Positions 23,780 through 33,524 of a stretch of DNA of 64,000 nt are shown one piece after another. A model generated the notes under the pieces. It did not search any database. It was not told the origin of the DNA and saw only the letters and a list, made by a program, of their open reading frames with translations. The first letter of the stretch is position 1, and every line of letters begins with the position of its first letter. The stretch is from NCBI GenBank assembly GCA_020635285.1, contig JACKAB010000005.1:310001-374000 (forward strand). The letters are read 5' to 3'. Origin of the DNA: Ignavibacteriales bacterium. GTDB lineage: Bacteria; Bacteroidota; Ignavibacteria; Ignavibacteriales; Melioribacteraceae. Position numbers and translations under genes: made by a program.

Positions 23780-24589
23780 AAACTAAAATTTTAATAATTT
23801 ATTATTTTCTAACTTTTTCAATTTTATTTTCACAAACTTCTATTAATGAAATAAGTGAGAAATATAAAAGTCAAAATGATTGGGGAAAGTATTTTGATGA
23901 ATCTGGCGTGGAAGGAACTTTTATTCTTTATAATCTTAATGAAGATTCTCTGAAAGTCTATAACCAAGAAAGGGCAGAAAAGCAATTTTTGCCGGCCTCC
24001 ACATTTAAAAAATCTTAAACTCATTAATTTCTCTTGAGGTAAAGGCTGTTAAAGATGAAAATGAAATAATTAAATGGGATGGAGTAAAAGATTTTACGAA
24101 GCTTGGAATCAAGACCAAAATATGAAATCTGCAATTAAAATTTCTTGTGTTTGGTTTTATCAAGAATTAGCTAGAAGAGTTGGCTTTGAAAGAATGCAAA
24201 TGTACATTGATAGCGTAAATTATGGGAATAAAAAACTCGGGGATAAAATTGATACTTTTTGGCTTGAAGGTGATTTAAGAATCAGTGCTGTTGAACAAAT
24301 TTTATTTTTAACAAAATTCGTTAAACAAGAGCTTCCCTTTAGTGAACAAAATCTTGAAACCGTGAAAAACATTATGCTTGTTGATTCAACCAATGATTAT
24401 AAAATGTATGCAAAAACTGGAATGACTGCAAGAGTGGAAAAAGCTATTGGTTGGTATGTTGGTTTTGTTGAAGTGAAAAATAATTTTTATTTGTTTACTT
24501 TAAATATCGATATAAGTAAAGATGAAGATGCAAATGGAAGGATTGAAATTACTCGTGATATTCTTAAATCTCAGGGTATTATAAATTAG
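23776..24589 (+). CDS. Class D (OXA-type) beta-lactamase, one frameshift after the active-site serine
   Basis: All class D motifs are present: Ser75-Thr-Phe-Lys78 in PASTFK (acylating Ser, carboxylated Lys), SCV within KISCVWFYQELAR, the YGN triad, FWLEGDLRIS, and KTG in YAKTGM. GWYVGFVE follows near the C terminus. A signal peptide (MKTKILIIYYFLTFSILFSQ) sends it to the periplasm. One extra A after the Lys codon near 24006-24010 breaks the frame; removing it restores FKILNSLISLE and IKWDGVK. The length is then about 271 residues, normal for OXA enzymes. The ATG overlaps the ROK kinase stop. It faces the ABC-F gene, the two ends overlapping by 4 bp. Spectrum unknown; it looks like a resident chromosomal gene. 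Confidence 0.88.
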
Positions 24590-26543
24590 TTGACTTCGCT
24601 CTCAATTTCTTTTGTAATTTTTTCTAACTCCTCACTAAAAGTTGTCCAATCCTCTATGGCTTTTTCTAATTGAGTTTTTACCTTCTCGTAATCAATTTTG
24701 TTTTGCTTAGTCAGAGTTGGATTTGAATAAACTTCTTCTTTCATCATATCTTTCTCTAAATTGGATTTTAATCTTTCAAAAATCTCAATATCATCTTCGC
24801 AATTTTTAACTTTTGTTTTTAGGTCTTTTGTTAATAAATGTTGTTTTTGTCTTTTCTCAGCTTCAATTCTTTTTTGATCTTTTCTGTTTAACTTGGTTGT
24901 CTCAATATTTACTGGTTTGGAATTAACTTCTTCCGAATTATCCTCTTCTTTTTTTAATAAATAATATTCAATTCCGCCGTAATAAATTTTCAATTTATGA
25001 TTTCTGACTTCAATTACTTTAGAGACTATTGGAGTAAGAAAATCAACATCGTGAGAAACTATTACGAGTGTTCCATTAAATTGAATAAGTGCATTTTGTA
25101 AAATTTTCTTTGATTCAAAATCAAGATGGTTTGTAGGCTCATCCAAAATTATTGTATTAGCTTTAGTTAGTAAAACTTTTGCAAGTCCAACTCTACTTTT
25201 TTCACCACCTGAAAGAACTTTTATTTTTTTAAAAACTTCATCGCCATTAAATAAAAATGCACCTAGAATTTTTCTTAATTGGCCAACTGTACTCTGCGGA
25301 TCGCCTTCCTGCAATTCAGTTATTAGATCATTTTCAAGAGTTAAATTATCAACAACATCTTGTGCATAAAAAGAAAGAAAAGTATTATGTCCCAATTCCA
25401 CGGTACCTTTGCTTGGTTCCAGCCGTTTAGATATAATTTTTGATAGTGTTGTTTTGCCTGCTCCGTTGGGACCCACAAAAGCAATTTTTTCTCCACGTTC
25501 AATTTCTAAACTTATATTATTTAGTACATTTAAATTGCCGAAGGATTTGGAAATATCTTTTACCTTAATAGGTAAAATTCCGCTATGGACAGTATCAAAA
25601 AATTTAAAATGGATTTTACTTTCTGTATCTGTTAATTCAATTCGTTCAACCTTATCAAGCTGTTTTATTCTGCTTTGTACCTGCTTGGCCTTTGTTGCCT
25701 TATATCTGAATCTATCAATGAAATCTTCTGTCTGTTTAATCTTTTTTTGCTGGTCGGCATATTCTTGTTTTAATCTTTCTGCACGCTCATTTTTAAAGTT
25801 TAGATAATCGTTATAATTACCTTTATAGAAAGTTACATTTCTGTTATAAATTTCTAAAGTTTTATTGCAAATATTGTTAACAAAATATCTATCGTGACTA
25901 ACTAAAATTATCGCTCCTTTAAAAGTTTTCAAAAATTTTACAAGCCACTGCAGTGAATCGATATCGAGATGATTGGTTGGTTCATCTAAAAGAATAATAT
26001 CATTGTGAGATGTAAGGATTTTTGCAAGCTCAACTCTCATTTGCCAGCCGCCAGAAAGTTCAGAAGTCAGTTTGGAAAACTCATCCTTGTTAAACCCAAG
26101 TCCCATAAGGATTTTCTCGATTTCAGAATCAACTTCATAATAACCGAGTTCTTCTTTTGTATGGTTTAATTCGCCAAGTTGTTCAATTATATTGCCGTGC
26201 TCAGCGCTTTCATGATCCGCCGCTTCTAATTTTTTATGCAGTAGAATATCTTTTTCTTCAATTTCTTTAATATGCTTGAGTGAGTTCTTCACCTCATTAA
26301 AAATTGAATATTTATTTACCGTAATTAATTCTTGAGGAAGGTAACCAATCTTTAATCCTTTTTTAATATTAATACTACCGTCTTCTTGAGTCTGCTTGCC
26401 CGAAAGCATTTTAAGAAAGGTAGATTTGCCGGTTCCGTTTGATCCAACTAAAGCAATTTTATCGGTTGGTAAAATTTTTAGATTTACATTCTCAAAAGAT
26501 TTTCACCGGTGAACTGAACTGAGAGGTTTACAATATCAATCAT
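24586..26543 (-). CDS. ABC-F family ATPase (Uup/EttA-like), one frameshift near the start
   Basis: From ATG 26543, the sequence MIDIVNLSVQF leads across a shift near 26500 to the first Walker A (GSNGTGKSTF). First signature LSGGWQMRVELAKIL and DEPTNHLDIDSLQWL follow. The second ATPase has GPNGAGKTTLSK, LSGGEKSRVGLAKVL and DEPTNHLDFESKK. A charged linker between the two domains and a C-terminal coiled coil (the last about 100 residues, rich in Lys and Glu) complete the ABC-F plan. No membrane segments. These proteins act on the ribosome: translation factors, or target-protection resistance proteins in some cases. About 650 residues. The type cannot be assigned from motifs alone. Confidence 0.88.
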
Positions 26544-26558
26544 AAATTATAACGTGGG

Positions 26559-28805
26559 TTATTTTCTGAGCACAGCAACTTTAGCATGACCAACTTGGTT
26601 GACTTCAGAATCATAAGCAACAATAATATAAATTCCCGAAGGAATTAATTCACCGTTACTATTTTTACAATCCCAAAAAGTTGTTCTGCCGCCAATTGAT
26701 CTAAACTCATTTATTAAATTTCCTGAGACATCTAAAATTTTAATTTCCGAGTCTTCAATTAATCCGTCAATCACTAAATTTAGATTTGTACTTGAGCTCA
26801 AAGTAATTGGATTAGGATAAACTGAAATATCTGAAAAATCTTCGTTAGGCTTAATAAATAATGTAGAAATAGCTGTTAAGCCAAAATCTGTTCCAATATA
26901 AACAGTTCCATTATTTTCATCAATTGCAATTGATTTAATATTATCAGAGGGGAGTGGGGAATTGCTTTTTGTATAATTTGCAAGTAAACCGGTGCCATCT
27001 GAAGTTGTTAAAAAAACACCTTTTTCGGTGCCAAACCATTTTTGGTTTATCGGATCAACTGCAATTGAATTAATTGTTTCTTGCCTAACCGAAAAGTACT
27101 GATCATTTCTAATTGAAGTTGGTGAAGAAGGATTTGGTATTACATCAACTCCAACGCTTGTTCCTATAATTATTTCGCCAAATTTATCAATTGCCAATGC
27201 TCTAACATCTCTGTTTCGTAAACCATTGGTAGTTGTAATTTTTCCCCAAACGTCATCGGAAAGGTTAGTTAACGTCCCATTATCATTAAAATAAAACAGA
27301 CCTTCAGTTGCAACATCCCCGCTAAGATCTCCAGAAAACCACTTTGTATTATATTGATCAATTACCATATTCTCTACATTTATTATTTGAGTAGATACAG
27401 AATTCGGCTGCTGATAACTAATGATGTTTCCCTCAGTGGTTAAAACCCCAATGGGTTTTTTATCAGCACCCCAATAATTTAAAAACCAAGCATTTCCATT
27501 TTCATCTTCCTTGATATCATTAATAACTAAAAAATCATTTGCGGTTGGAATTCCGGTAAGTTCAGTATTCTCAGCATCAAACCGTTGGAAAGTATTTTCT
27601 TTTAATCTTAAAAATCCTCTACCCCATGTTGAAAAGTAAACTGCATTTTTAGATGATGAAACTTTATAAACATCATTGCTTATAAATTCATCATTATTTA
27701 ACGTGCTGACTGTTGACCAATTTTGACCATCAAATTTTAATGCTCCAACTCCAATTCCATTTTTACCGGTAGCCGACCAAAGATTATTATTTGCATCAAC
27801 GGTTATATCTATTATGCCACTTGTTTTTGGTCCATTGGGATAAATGAAATCAGTATTGTTTACATCTAGCAAAATTAAACCGCTAGAAGAACTAACTAAT
27901 ATTTTATTATTGTCCTCAGTAAAATTAATGTCTCTAAAGAGTGATGAGTTAAGAGATAGTAAAAGATTGTCAGTATCAGTATGGTCATAAAGAGAGCTTT
28001 TATTTACAGTTTTATCACTATTATATTCTGCAGCAATACTGTATAATTTTTGGTTTTGAACAACTAAATCCAAAACATTAGACCCACTTAAAAAACCTAA
28101 TGTCCACTGGTTGTTTTGATATTTGTAAATGCCCCGATTTGTTGCAGCGTAAAGTGCATTATTAAACCATACTGCCTTGTTAATACTTGTTGAAGAATTA
28201 ATAATAAGATTATCCCAACTTTCAGGAGCAGATAAATTCGTCAAGCCAGCTTTATTAACGGCAATGCCAGCTTGCGTTACTACGTATATCTTATTGCTTA
28301 ATAAAATATTTACTACCGGCGTTTCAGTTGTGAAACTGCCAAACTTTAGTATACTTTCAATAAAAGAAAAATCATTTGTGCTTATTAAAGAAAGTCCAAA
28401 AGCCGTTGAAACAAATGCGGTGTCACCACTTACCAAAATATTATTAATTGACTTGATGGGTTTATCTGTTTTATAAATTTCCAAAATCGTTTTTACTTCT
28501 CCAGAGCTTGGAGTGTAAATAATGATATAACCTTCATTTGTGCCTAACCAAATTTTACCGTTTGCATCTTTCGCAACAGAAGTTATATTCTGGCTAATTA
28601 ATCCTTCAGATTTAGTTAAAACTTGATAACTGCTATCTGTAAAATGATACGCAAAAACTCCACCATCTGTTGCGGACCAAATAACATTTTGATCAATACA
28701 TGATTGAACTACATTTTTAAAATCTGAATAATTTTGCCAATTCCGAACTGATTGAGCAAATAGTAAACCATTCAAGAGAAGTATTACAATTAATATTTTT
28801 TTCAT
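26559..28805 (-). CDS. PorZ-like secreted beta-propeller protein with type IX sorting domain
   Basis: 748 residues from ATG 28805 (signal peptide MKKILIVILLLNGLLFAQ; the ATG five codons upstream makes a poorer leader). Two propellers built from repeats such as VIWSATDGGVFAY, GKIWLGTNEGYI and NAWFLNYWG match two-component-regulator-type propeller repeats. The C-terminal domain (ISVYPNPITL, then NSNGELIPSGIYIIVAYD) is a type IX sorting/FlgD-like domain. Length, opening (NWQNYSDF, SEGLISQNIT) and architecture resemble PorZ, a surface component of the type IX attachment complex. An ordinary secreted propeller protein is the alternative. The frame is intact over the whole length, in contrast to the C25 gene. 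Confidence 0.65.
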   Translation of the reverse strand: MKKILIVILLLNGLLFAQSVRNWQNYSDFKNVVQSCIDQNVIWSATDGGVFAYHFTDSSYQVLTKSEGLISQNITSVAKDANGKIWLGTNEGYIIIYTPSSGEVKTILEIYKTDKPIKSINNILVSGDTAFVSTAFGLSLISTNDFSFIESILKFGSFTTETPVVNILLSNKIYVVTQAGIAVNKAGLTNLSAPESWDNLIINSSTSINKAVWFNNALYAATNRGIYKYQNNQWTLGFLSGSNVLDLVVQNQKLYSIAAEYNSDKTVNKSSLYDHTDTDNLLLSLNSSLFRDINFTEDNNKILVSSSSGLILLDVNNTDFIYPNGPKTSGIIDITVDANNNLWSATGKNGIGVGALKFDGQNWSTVSTLNNDEFISNDVYKVSSSKNAVYFSTWGRGFLRLKENTFQRFDAENTELTGIPTANDFLVINDIKEDENGNAWFLNYWGADKKPIGVLTTEGNIISYQQPNSVSTQIINVENMVIDQYNTKWFSGDLSGDVATEGLFYFNDNGTLTNLSDDVWGKITTTNGLRNRDVRALAIDKFGEIIIGTSVGVDVIPNPSSPTSIRNDQYFSVRQETINSIAVDPINQKWFGTEKGVFLTTSDGTGLLANYTKSNSPLPSDNIKSIAIDENNGTVYIGTDFGLTAISTLFIKPNEDFSDISVYPNPITLSSSTNLNLVIDGLIEDSEIKILDVSGNLINEFRSIGGRTTFWDCKNSNGELIPSGIYIIVAYDSEVNQVGHAKVAVLRK

Positions 28806-28889
28806 TTTTACTCTTATCATTAAATTGTTTGTAAAATATAATGATATATTAAAAAGAATGAAGTCTAAAATTTTTTGACCAATAAATAG

Positions 28890-29738
28890 CTATATAGAAT
28901 TGCTTTTCTTTGTGCGTAAAGACTTTTTGATACCATCTAAAACTGAAGCTGAAACGTAATATTTTCCCAAATTTGTTTCATCACTTCTCATACCGCCATG
29001 GAAATCAGAACCGCCGCTTTCTAGTAAGCAATATTGATTTACAATTCCCTTATAAAATTTCTGTTGGTATTTTTTGTGCGAAGAATGAACAACTTCAATT
29101 CCATCCACACCAAGATGAATTAAATTTTGCAGAATTGATTCTTTCATTTTACCCGGATGAGCTATAAAAGACAATCCACCTGCATCATTAATAATTTTAA
29201 GAGCGCTTTGTGCAGAAACATGAATTTTTCTCTCACTTGCAGGTCCACCATCGCCAATATATTTCTGGAACGCCTGTATGAAATTTTTGACATGACCTTT
29301 TTTTAACATAGCTTTGGCAATATGAGGTCGGCAAATTGGGGCAGATTCAGAAAACTCTAAAACATCGCTTAGTGTAATTTCTAACCCAATATTATTAAGT
29401 TTTTTAATAATTCTTTTACCACGTTCTAATCTTTCATCTCTAAAAAATTTAAGCACTTTATTCAGTTCTTTATCTTTGTGGTCAATAAAATAGCCCAAAA
29501 TATGAACTTCAGTTTCTTCAACATCTGTGCTTATTTCAACACCAGGTATTACTTCAATTCCAATCTTTTTCCCATGATGAATTGCTTCATCAATTCCATT
29601 TACAGAATCGTGATCGGTTATTCCAACAGCAGAAAGTTGTTTAATTTTTGCTAAATCCAGCAATTCTTTTGGAGAAAATGCTCCGTCGGAGTAAGTAGTA
29701 TGTGTATGTAAATCAGCTTTAATAGTCACAATTTTCAC
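28890..29738 (-). CDS. PHP-domain phosphoesterase (TrpH/YciV-like)
   Basis: 282 residues with the PHP metal-site motifs ADLHTHTTYSDGAFSP, GITDHDSVNG, IPGVEIST and FIAHPGK; GGSDFHGG near the C terminus completes the set. Such standalone PHP proteins hydrolyse 3',5'-nucleoside bisphosphates (pAp) or trim RNA 5' ends (RNase AM). No polymerase domain is attached. It is a single gene, the last before a roughly 320 bp divergent intergenic region shared with gap. The frame is intact. Confidence 0.85.
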   Translation of the reverse strand: MKIVTIKADLHTHTTYSDGAFSPKELLDLAKIKQLSAVGITDHDSVNGIDEAIHHGKKIGIEVIPGVEISTDVEETEVHILGYFIDHKDKELNKVLKFFRDERLERGKRIIKKLNNIGLEITLSDVLEFSESAPICRPHIAKAMLKKGHVKNFIQAFQKYIGDGGPASERKIHVSAQSALKIINDAGGLSFIAHPGKMKESILQNLIHLGVDGIEVVHSSHKKYQQKFYKGIVNQYCLLESGGSDFHGGMRSDETNLGKYYVSASVLDGIKKSLRTKKSNSI

Positions 29739-30062
29739 TTAAAATATTATTTTATTATAACTTAGAAAGTTAAGTAAAATTATTTTATAAAACATTGAAA
29801 TTGGAATAAAATTGGTCTTTCCAAATGTATAAAATTACATTTTCTTAACTATTTATGACAAATAAATTTTAAAAGAATTGAAAATGACATAATAAATGAA
29901 CCTCGTAGACTGAATATGTTTAAATTTACATATTGTCTAATTAGGTAAATGTGATTTCTTAATTTATAATAAAACACTTTAATTGTAATTAAATAGGCAA
30001 TATGTTATTTTTGACAAATGTAAATTATTTTTTTAATTAACTTAAATTAAGGAGTAAAATTA
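29739..30062. promoter_or_regulatory. Divergent intergenic region upstream of gap, with a possible sigma-70-like promoter
   Basis: 324 bp of very AT-rich sequence between the PHP gene and gap, with no open frame of note. TTGACA at 30011-30016 followed about 17 bp later by TAATTA is a weak promoter candidate for gap. A clear ribosome binding site AAGGAG (30049-30054) sits 8 bp before the gap ATG. No strong inverted repeat was seen. The promoter call rests on one good hexamer only. Confidence 0.3.
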
Positions 30063-31121
30063 ATGGCTATTAAAGTTGGAATTAATGGATTTGGTAGAAT
30101 TGGAAGACAGATAATAAATGTTCTATCAGATAAAGGATTGCTTGGCAAAGAAGTTGATATTGTTGCTGTAGTTGATGTAAGCACAGATGCGAAATATTTT
30201 GCTTATCAAATGAAATATGATTCAGTTCACGGAAAATTTAAAGGGACACTTGGAAGCGAAAAAAGTGATCCATCTTTAGACGCTGATGATGTTATTGTAA
30301 TTAATGGAGATAAAATTAAATGTGTAATGGCTCAAAGAGATCCATCTCAATTACCTTGGAAAGAACTTGGTGTTGATATTGTTATTGAAGCTACCGGGTT
30401 GTTTACTGATTCAGAAAAAGCAAAAGGTCACATTGCGGCTGGTGCCAAAAAAGTTTTAATTTCTGCTCCAGGTAAAGGTGATGTTAAAACTTTAGTTATG
30501 GGCGTTAACGATAATGAATACGATCCAATAAAACATAACATTGTTTCTAATGCATCTTGTACAACTAACTGTTTAGCTCCAGTAGTTCATGTTTTATTAA
30601 AAGAAGGTATTGGAATTGAAACTGGCTTAATGACAACAATTCATTCATATACAGCAACACAAAAAACTGTTGATGGCCCTTCTAAAAAAGATTGGAGAGG
30701 CGGAAGAGCAGCAGCAATTAATATTATTCCTTCATCAACTGGTGCTGCAAAAGCAGTTGGAGAAGTTTTACCAGTCACAAAAGGTAAATTAACCGGAATG
30801 TCTTTCCGTGTGCCAACAGCTGATGTTTCTGTAGTTGATCTAACAATTCGTTCAGAAAAAGATACCTCAATTGAAGAAATTGATGCACTTATGAAAAAAG
30901 CTTCAGAAACATATCTTAAAGGGATTCTTGGATATGCAAATGAAGAAGTTGTTTCAACAGATTTTATTCATGATGACCGTTCATCTATTTATGATTCTCT
31001 TGCAACTTTGCAAAATAATCTTAAAGGTGAAAAAAGATTCTTTAAAATTGTTTCTTGGTATGATAACGAATGGGGCTACTCAAACAGAGTTGTTGATTTG
31101 TTATTAAAAATGGGAAAATAA
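30063..31121 (+). CDS. gap: Glyceraldehyde-3-phosphate dehydrogenase, type I
   Basis: 352 residues, frame intact. The Rossmann motif is GINGFGRIGRQ; the Asp after the second strand (VVDVSTD) favours NAD over NADP. Catalytic Cys166 lies in SNASCTTNCLAP and the partner His194 in TTIHSYTATQ. SWYDNEWGYSNRVVDL closes the protein. The enzyme oxidises glyceraldehyde-3-phosphate in glycolysis. It is followed by a strong terminator and then pgk, the next step of the pathway, so the two are neighbours but the terminator partly separates their transcripts. Confidence 0.97.
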   Translation: MAIKVGINGFGRIGRQIINVLSDKGLLGKEVDIVAVVDVSTDAKYFAYQMKYDSVHGKFKGTLGSEKSDPSLDADDVIVINGDKIKCVMAQRDPSQLPWKELGVDIVIEATGLFTDSEKAKGHIAAGAKKVLISAPGKGDVKTLVMGVNDNEYDPIKHNIVSNASCTTNCLAPVVHVLLKEGIGIETGLMTTIHSYTATQKTVDGPSKKDWRGGRAAAINIIPSSTGAAKAVGEVLPVTKGKLTGMSFRVPTADVSVVDLTIRSEKDTSIEEIDALMKKASETYLKGILGYANEEVVSTDFIHDDRSSIYDSLATLQNNLKGEKRFFKIVSWYDNEWGYSNRVVDLLLKMGK

Positions 31122-31142
31122 TTTATTGGTAACATTGTATGC

Positions 31143-31178
31143 AGACGCAGTTAAAATTTTTGGCTGCGTCTTTTTTTT
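31143..31178 (+). terminator. Rho-independent terminator after gap
   Basis: An 8-bp perfect stem, AGACGCAG (31143-31150) pairing with CTGCGTCT (31164-31171), with a 13-base loop and followed by a run of T. It is unusually GC-rich for this region. It lies between gap and pgk, so pgk may depend on read-through or on its own promoter. Confidence 0.85.
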
Positions 31179-31214
31179 ATACTTAAACTGAGTTCATTGA
31201 ATTCGGAGGAAAAA

Positions 31215-32411
31215 ATGGAAAAATTATTTATTGAAGATTTAGATCTTAAAGGGAAAAAGGTTTTAGTAAGAGTTGATTTTAATGTTCCATTAAATGAAAA
31301 TTTAGAAATCACTGATGATATTAGAATTACTTCAGCTTTGCCTACAATTAAAAAAATAATTAATGACGGTGGAAAAGCAATTTTGATGAGTCACTTGGGC
31401 AGACCAAAAGACGAAGTTAATCCAAAATTTAGTTTAAAACCCGCAGCAGTCAGATTAGGTGAGTTACTCGGTACCAAAGTGAAATTTGCAGATGACTGTA
31501 TTGGTGAATCTGTTAAAACATTGGTTGCAGATTTGAAAGAAAAGGAAGTTCTTCTTTTAGAAAATTTAAGATTTCATGCTGAAGAAACTAAAAATGATCC
31601 TGCATTTGCAAAACAATTAGCCGAATTGGGCGATGTTTACATTAATGATGCTTTTGGTTCAGCACACCGCGCGCATGCTTCCACAGAAGGTGTTACCAAG
31701 TTTATTGATCAATGCGCATCCGGTTATTTAATGAAAAAAGAATTAGATTATTTAGGCAAAGCAATTGCAAATCCTAAAAGGCCGTTTACTGCCATTTTAG
31801 GTGGAGCTAAAATTTCAGGTAAGATTGATGTTATTCAACAATTAATGACAAAAGTTGATAATTTGATTATTGGTGGTGGAATGGCTTATACTTTCTATAA
31901 AGCTCAAGGGTATGAAATTGGGACATCACTATTAGAGGCAGATAAAATAGAATTGGCAAAAGAAATTTTAGAAAAAGCAAAAACTAGTGGCGTAAATTTT
32001 ATGCTTCCAGTTGATGTAGTTGTCGCTCCGGAATTTGATAATTGTTCATTATCTGATGATGTTCCAGTAACTTCAATGCCCGCTGATAAAATGGGTTTAG
32101 ATATTGGTCCTAAAACAATTGAAAAATTTAAAGCAGTTATTGAAGAAAGTAAAACTGTAGTTTGGAATGGACCGATGGGAGTTTTTGAGTTTGATAATTT
32201 TGCGATTGGTACAAATGCAATTGCAGAAGCTTTGGTAACGGCAACTGAAAAGGGAGCAATTACAATTATTGGCGGTGGAGATTCTGCTGCAGCAATTAAG
32301 AAAGCTGGCCTGGATGTCAAAGTTTCACACGTATCAACCGGCGGTGGTGCTTCATTAGAATTTTTGGAAGGAAAAGTTTTGCCTGGAGTTGAAGCCCTAA
32401 CTGATAAATAA
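31215..32411 (+). CDS. pgk: Phosphoglycerate kinase
   Basis: Transfers phosphate from 1,3-bisphosphoglycerate to ADP in glycolysis. Motifs seen: KKVLVRVDFNVPLN, SHLGRPK, ENLRFHAEE, INDAFGSAHRAHAST, ILGGAKISGKIDV, the nucleotide-binding WNGPMGVFE and GGGDSAAA near the C terminus. The start is ATG 31215 because GGAGGA (31205-31210) is well placed before it; an in-frame TTG at 31197 would put that site inside the gene. About 398 residues, normal length and intact. Terminators lie on both sides. Confidence 0.96.
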   Translation: MEKLFIEDLDLKGKKVLVRVDFNVPLNENLEITDDIRITSALPTIKKIINDGGKAILMSHLGRPKDEVNPKFSLKPAAVRLGELLGTKVKFADDCIGESVKTLVADLKEKEVLLLENLRFHAEETKNDPAFAKQLAELGDVYINDAFGSAHRAHASTEGVTKFIDQCASGYLMKKELDYLGKAIANPKRPFTAILGGAKISGKIDVIQQLMTKVDNLIIGGGMAYTFYKAQGYEIGTSLLEADKIELAKEILEKAKTSGVNFMLPVDVVVAPEFDNCSLSDDVPVTSMPADKMGLDIGPKTIEKFKAVIEESKTVVWNGPMGVFEFDNFAIGTNAIAEALVTATEKGAITIIGGGDSAAAIKKAGLDVKVSHVSTGGGASLEFLEGKVLPGVEALTDK

Positions 32412-32447
32412 TTCTGAAACCTTTTCTTATCTTTTTAGTCTAACAAT

Positions 32448-32480
32448 AAAAACCTCAAATTAATTTGAGGTTTTTATTTA
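32448..32480 (+). terminator. Rho-independent terminator after pgk
   Basis: A near-perfect palindrome centred on TTAA, with arms AAAAACCTCAAAT (from 32448) and its complement ending in GAGGTTTTT (to about 32475), followed by T-rich sequence. The symmetry lets it work in both directions, but no gene converges here, so it ends the pgk transcript. Confidence 0.85.
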
Positions 32481-32549
32481 TTTTTAATTTTGTAATTTGA
32501 TTAAGATATTTTATCGCATAAAATATTTTTGTTTTAATAAGGATTTATA

Positions 32550-33449
32550 ATGGCATATAATGAATATAGACCCAAAGGTTTTGGTGGATTTAGTTTTTTC
32601 CCTCCGGTAATTAAAAACCTTTTAATTATTAATGGTATAGTATTTTTTATTTCTGTAATTGCCCAGAATGTGGTTATCGGCGGTCATCTTCTTGATAATG
32701 TTATTACACAATATTTTGGTTTAATACCTTTTGATAATCCCAGTTACTCTTTTTACCCTTGGCAATTAATAACTTACCAATTTTTACATGGCGGATTTAC
32801 GCACATATTTTTCAACATGCTGATGCTTTGGATGTTCGGTATGGAAATTGAGAATATGATGGGATCAATTAAATTTTTGGTTTTTTATCTTCTTGCCGGT
32901 ATTGGTGGTGGATTTCTTCAATTATTTTTAGGTTCTGGTTTAGGTCCAATCATTGGTGCTTCCGGTTCAGTTTTTGGTGTTATGGTTGCTTTTGCAATGT
33001 ACTTTCCAGACCGACCGATTTATTTGTATTTCCTGCTTCCAATTAAAGCTAAATATTTAATTGTTGGAATGATGATTATAGAATTTCTCTCTGTTGGGAA
33101 TGGAAGTTTTGTTGCTCATCTCGCTCATCTCGGAGGTGCAATAGTCGGGTTTCTTTTTGTTTTTATGGATAGAAAAAATAATTATGATTTTGAAGCAATG
33201 CTCAACAATATAAAAAACAAAACTAAAATTAATCAAACTGATTCATTTACAAAAAAAACTTCAACATTTGGTTTTGGAAAAAAGAATGCAGAAGAAGCTG
33301 AATTTTATGATATAAATGGAAATGAGACTTCAGAAAAAGTTGACCAAGAAGTTATTGATAAAATTTTAGATAAAATTAGTCAAAGCGGTTATCAGAATCT
33401 TACAGAAAAAGAAAAGAAGATTTTATTTGAAGCGAGTAAGAAAAATTAA
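32550..33449 (+). CDS. Rhomboid-family intramembrane serine protease
   Basis: 299 residues. The N-terminal part holds six transmembrane segments with the rhomboid signatures HGGFTHIFFNMLMLWMFG, GASGSVFG (catalytic Ser138) and HLAHLGG (catalytic His193). A cytosolic tail of about 85 polar residues follows, ending in a helical segment (KILDKISQSGYQNLTEKEKK), a tail often seen in Bacteroidota rhomboids. These proteases cut membrane proteins within the bilayer; the substrate is unknown. The frame is intact and the gene has its own ribosome binding site. Confidence 0.93.
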   Translation: MAYNEYRPKGFGGFSFFPPVIKNLLIINGIVFFISVIAQNVVIGGHLLDNVITQYFGLIPFDNPSYSFYPWQLITYQFLHGGFTHIFFNMLMLWMFGMEIENMMGSIKFLVFYLLAGIGGGFLQLFLGSGLGPIIGASGSVFGVMVAFAMYFPDRPIYLYFLLPIKAKYLIVGMMIIEFLSVGNGSFVAHLAHLGGAIVGFLFVFMDRKNNYDFEAMLNNIKNKTKINQTDSFTKKTSTFGFGKKNAEEAEFYDINGNETSEKVDQEVIDKILDKISQSGYQNLTEKEKKILFEASKKN

Positions 33450-33483
33450 ATTATTAGCCTATATTTTTTAATCTGATATTTAC

Positions 33484-33514
33484 CGTCATTGCGAGGAGCT
33501 TTTCCCGAAGCAAT
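33484..33514. repeat. Left inverted-repeat arm of a GTCATTGCGAGGAG palindromic element
   Basis: CGTCATTGCGAGGAG followed by a CCCGAAGCAAT core. The reverse complement of the same 30-base sequence, with one mismatch and one extra base, lies at 33919-33949. Together they bracket the GIY-YIG gene as inverted repeats about 405 bp apart. It belongs to the same family as the full elements at 33862, 43206 and 49367. Confidence 0.8.
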
Positions 33515-33524
33515 ATTTAGATTT

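Noticed and set aside
22819..24018. A ROK kinase-beta-lactamase fusion protein
   Set aside because: The long frame joins the two only because of one extra C near 23735. The other frame gives the normal ROK C terminus and a TGA overlapping the beta-lactamase ATG, and the beta-lactamase has its own signal peptide.
33489..33524. An N-terminal extension of the GIY-YIG protein
   Set aside because: These codons lie inside the palindromic repeat, and the family begins at the ATG 33525.
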